Source: an uncultured Spirochaetales bacterium (GTDB lineage Bacteria; Spirochaetota; Spirochaetia; Treponematales; Treponemataceae). From it: a stretch of 5,053 bases of DNA. Every line of letters starts with the position of its first letter. The first letter of the stretch is position 1. Positions 4,548 to 5,053 of the stretch are shown here, in pieces. A program made the translations under genes and the position numbers. Location of the stretch: NCBI GenBank assembly GCA_946061495.1, contig CAMGSV010000180.1, positions 1 to 5,053 on the forward strand, read 5' to 3'. The notes beneath the pieces are model-generated. The model worked only from the letters and a program-made list of their open reading frames with translations. It was not told the origin of the DNA and made no database searches.

Positions 4548-4576
4548 ATGAGACCCCACCCGGAGTCTCATTTTTT
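4548..4576 (+). terminator. Rho-independent terminator after the small gene
   Basis: ATGAGACCCC (4548-4557) pairs with GGAGTCTCAT (4562-4571) with one mismatch and a 4-base loop, followed by six T residues (4571-4576). It closes the small unit that begins near 4270 and isolates it from the ParA-family gene downstream. Confidence 0.88.
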
Positions 4577-4593
4577 GAAATCCAATTCTCACT

Positions 4594-4621
4594 TGCTTTA
4601 TTCACTAAACCGTATTATACT
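4594..4621 (+). promoter_or_regulatory. Possible promoter of the MinD/ParA-family gene
   Basis: TTGCTT (4594-4599) and TATACT (4616-4621) stand 16 bases apart. The -10 box is good and the -35 box weak. The gene follows a strong terminator at 4548-4576, so a promoter is needed here. The predicted start near 4628 leaves about 4 bases before the ATG at 4632. Confidence 0.45.
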
Positions 4622-4631
4622 GGAACAACAT

Positions 4632-5053
4632 ATGGTCAATATTTTGCCAGTCGCCAGTGGAAAAGGCGGCGTGGGGAAGAGTGCTGTATCAGTCAATCTG
4701 GCCATCAGTCTTGCCCAGAAAGGAAAGAAAGTCATTCTCTGCGACTTCGATTTTGGAGGCGCCAATCTCCACACCCTGCTTGGACTTAAGAACAACCAAG
4801 CGGGTATGGGAAATTTCATTTATCGGCAAATAGCTTCCTTGGACACCCTCCTACAGGAAACAGGAATCGACAATCTCCAGTTCATTGCCGGTGATTGTCT
4901 TTTTCCCGGCACCGCCAACATGGATTTCTTCATGAAGAAGAAGATCATGAAGGACTTGACCCTCCTTCCTGCCGACTACATCATCCTGGACTTGGGCGGT
5001 GGCAGCAATTACAACACCCTGGATTTCTTCCTGCTAACCTACAACTCCTTGTT
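4632..5053 (+). CDS. MinD/ParA-family ATPase, 3' end missing
   Basis: The first 140 residues of a P-loop ATPase of the MinD/ParA/FlhG (SIMIBI) class, cut by the window end. The deviant Walker A motif is at residues 10-17, GKGGVGKS, with signature Lys11 and catalytic Lys16. The following DFDFGGANLHTLLG (38-51) holds the conserved Asp38 and Asp40 of the switch I region. Walker B is YIILDLGGG at 116-124 with Asp120. The continuation SNYNTLDFFLL is typical of the FlhG-like or orphan MinD branch rather than plasmid ParA. Family members dimerise on ATP and position cell structures such as the division site, flagella or polar complexes; which one applies here cannot be told without the neighbouring genes. 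ATG 4632 gives the standard start a few residues before the P-loop; a GGAA lies 7 bases upstream as a weak ribosome site. No minE-, flhF- or parB-like gene is in view. Confidence 0.92.
   Translation, partial: MVNILPVASGKGGVGKSAVSVNLAISLAQKGKKVILCDFDFGGANLHTLLGLKNNQAGMGNFIYRQIASLDTLLQETGIDNLQFIAGDCLFPGTANMDFFMKKKIMKDLTLLPADYIILDLGGGSNYNTLDFFLLTYNSL

Noticed and set aside
4277..4576. Region as a structured RNA such as 6S RNA, tmRNA or RNase P RNA
   Set aside because: None of the conserved motifs of those RNAs is present, and the interval reads as coding in one frame.
4598..4819. Minus-strand open frame opposite the ParA-family gene
   Set aside because: It is antisense to the P-loop region, whose motifs are unmistakable on the plus strand.

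Overview
The window looks like a bacterial chromosome segment of moderate GC, most plausibly from a spirochaete of the Treponema/Sphaerochaeta type. That placement is an inference. It rests on a large BspA/TpLRR-type leucine-rich-repeat lipoprotein next to unrecognised AT-rich genes, and no single sequence here proves it.

Layout: (1) 1-945, plus strand, the 3' part of an unrecognised protein gene, closed by a strong intrinsic terminator (955-987). (2) 998-3175, plus strand, a 725-residue lipoprotein with about 15 Cys-led LRR_5 repeats. It begins only 10 bases after the terminator T-tract. (3) 3176-3269, a short convergent intergenic region with one imperfect inverted repeat. (4) 3270-4141, minus strand, a stable-RNA cluster. 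Read from its promoter at 4158-4186 it gives tRNA-Ser(UGA), tRNA-Ser(GCU), tRNA-Arg(GCG), tRNA-Ser(CGA), tRNA-Ser(GGA), then an unexplained structured spacer carrying a truncated extra copy of a tRNA-Ser 3' end, then the small bacterial SRP RNA (ffs). (5) 4142-4285, a divergent control region with the tRNA promoter, a 21-bp direct repeat in tandem and a TATAAT box facing the other way. (6) 4286-4526, plus strand, a small unrecognised gene that appears to carry a one-base frameshift, closed by a terminator (4548-4576). (7) 4632-5053, plus strand, the 5' part of a MinD/ParA-family ATPase cut by the window end.

The stable-RNA cluster is the functional centre of the window. It holds all four serine isoacceptors needed to read the six serine codons, one arginine tRNA with an uncommon anticodon, and the RNA that directs Ffh-dependent membrane targeting. 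The part least explained by known features is the roughly 150-bp spacer between tRNA-Ser(GGA) and the SRP RNA. It is bounded by 18-bp direct copies of the tRNA-Ser 3' end, closed by a 9-bp inverted repeat, and on the minus strand presents two clear hairpins and one weak one with GGA in the loop.
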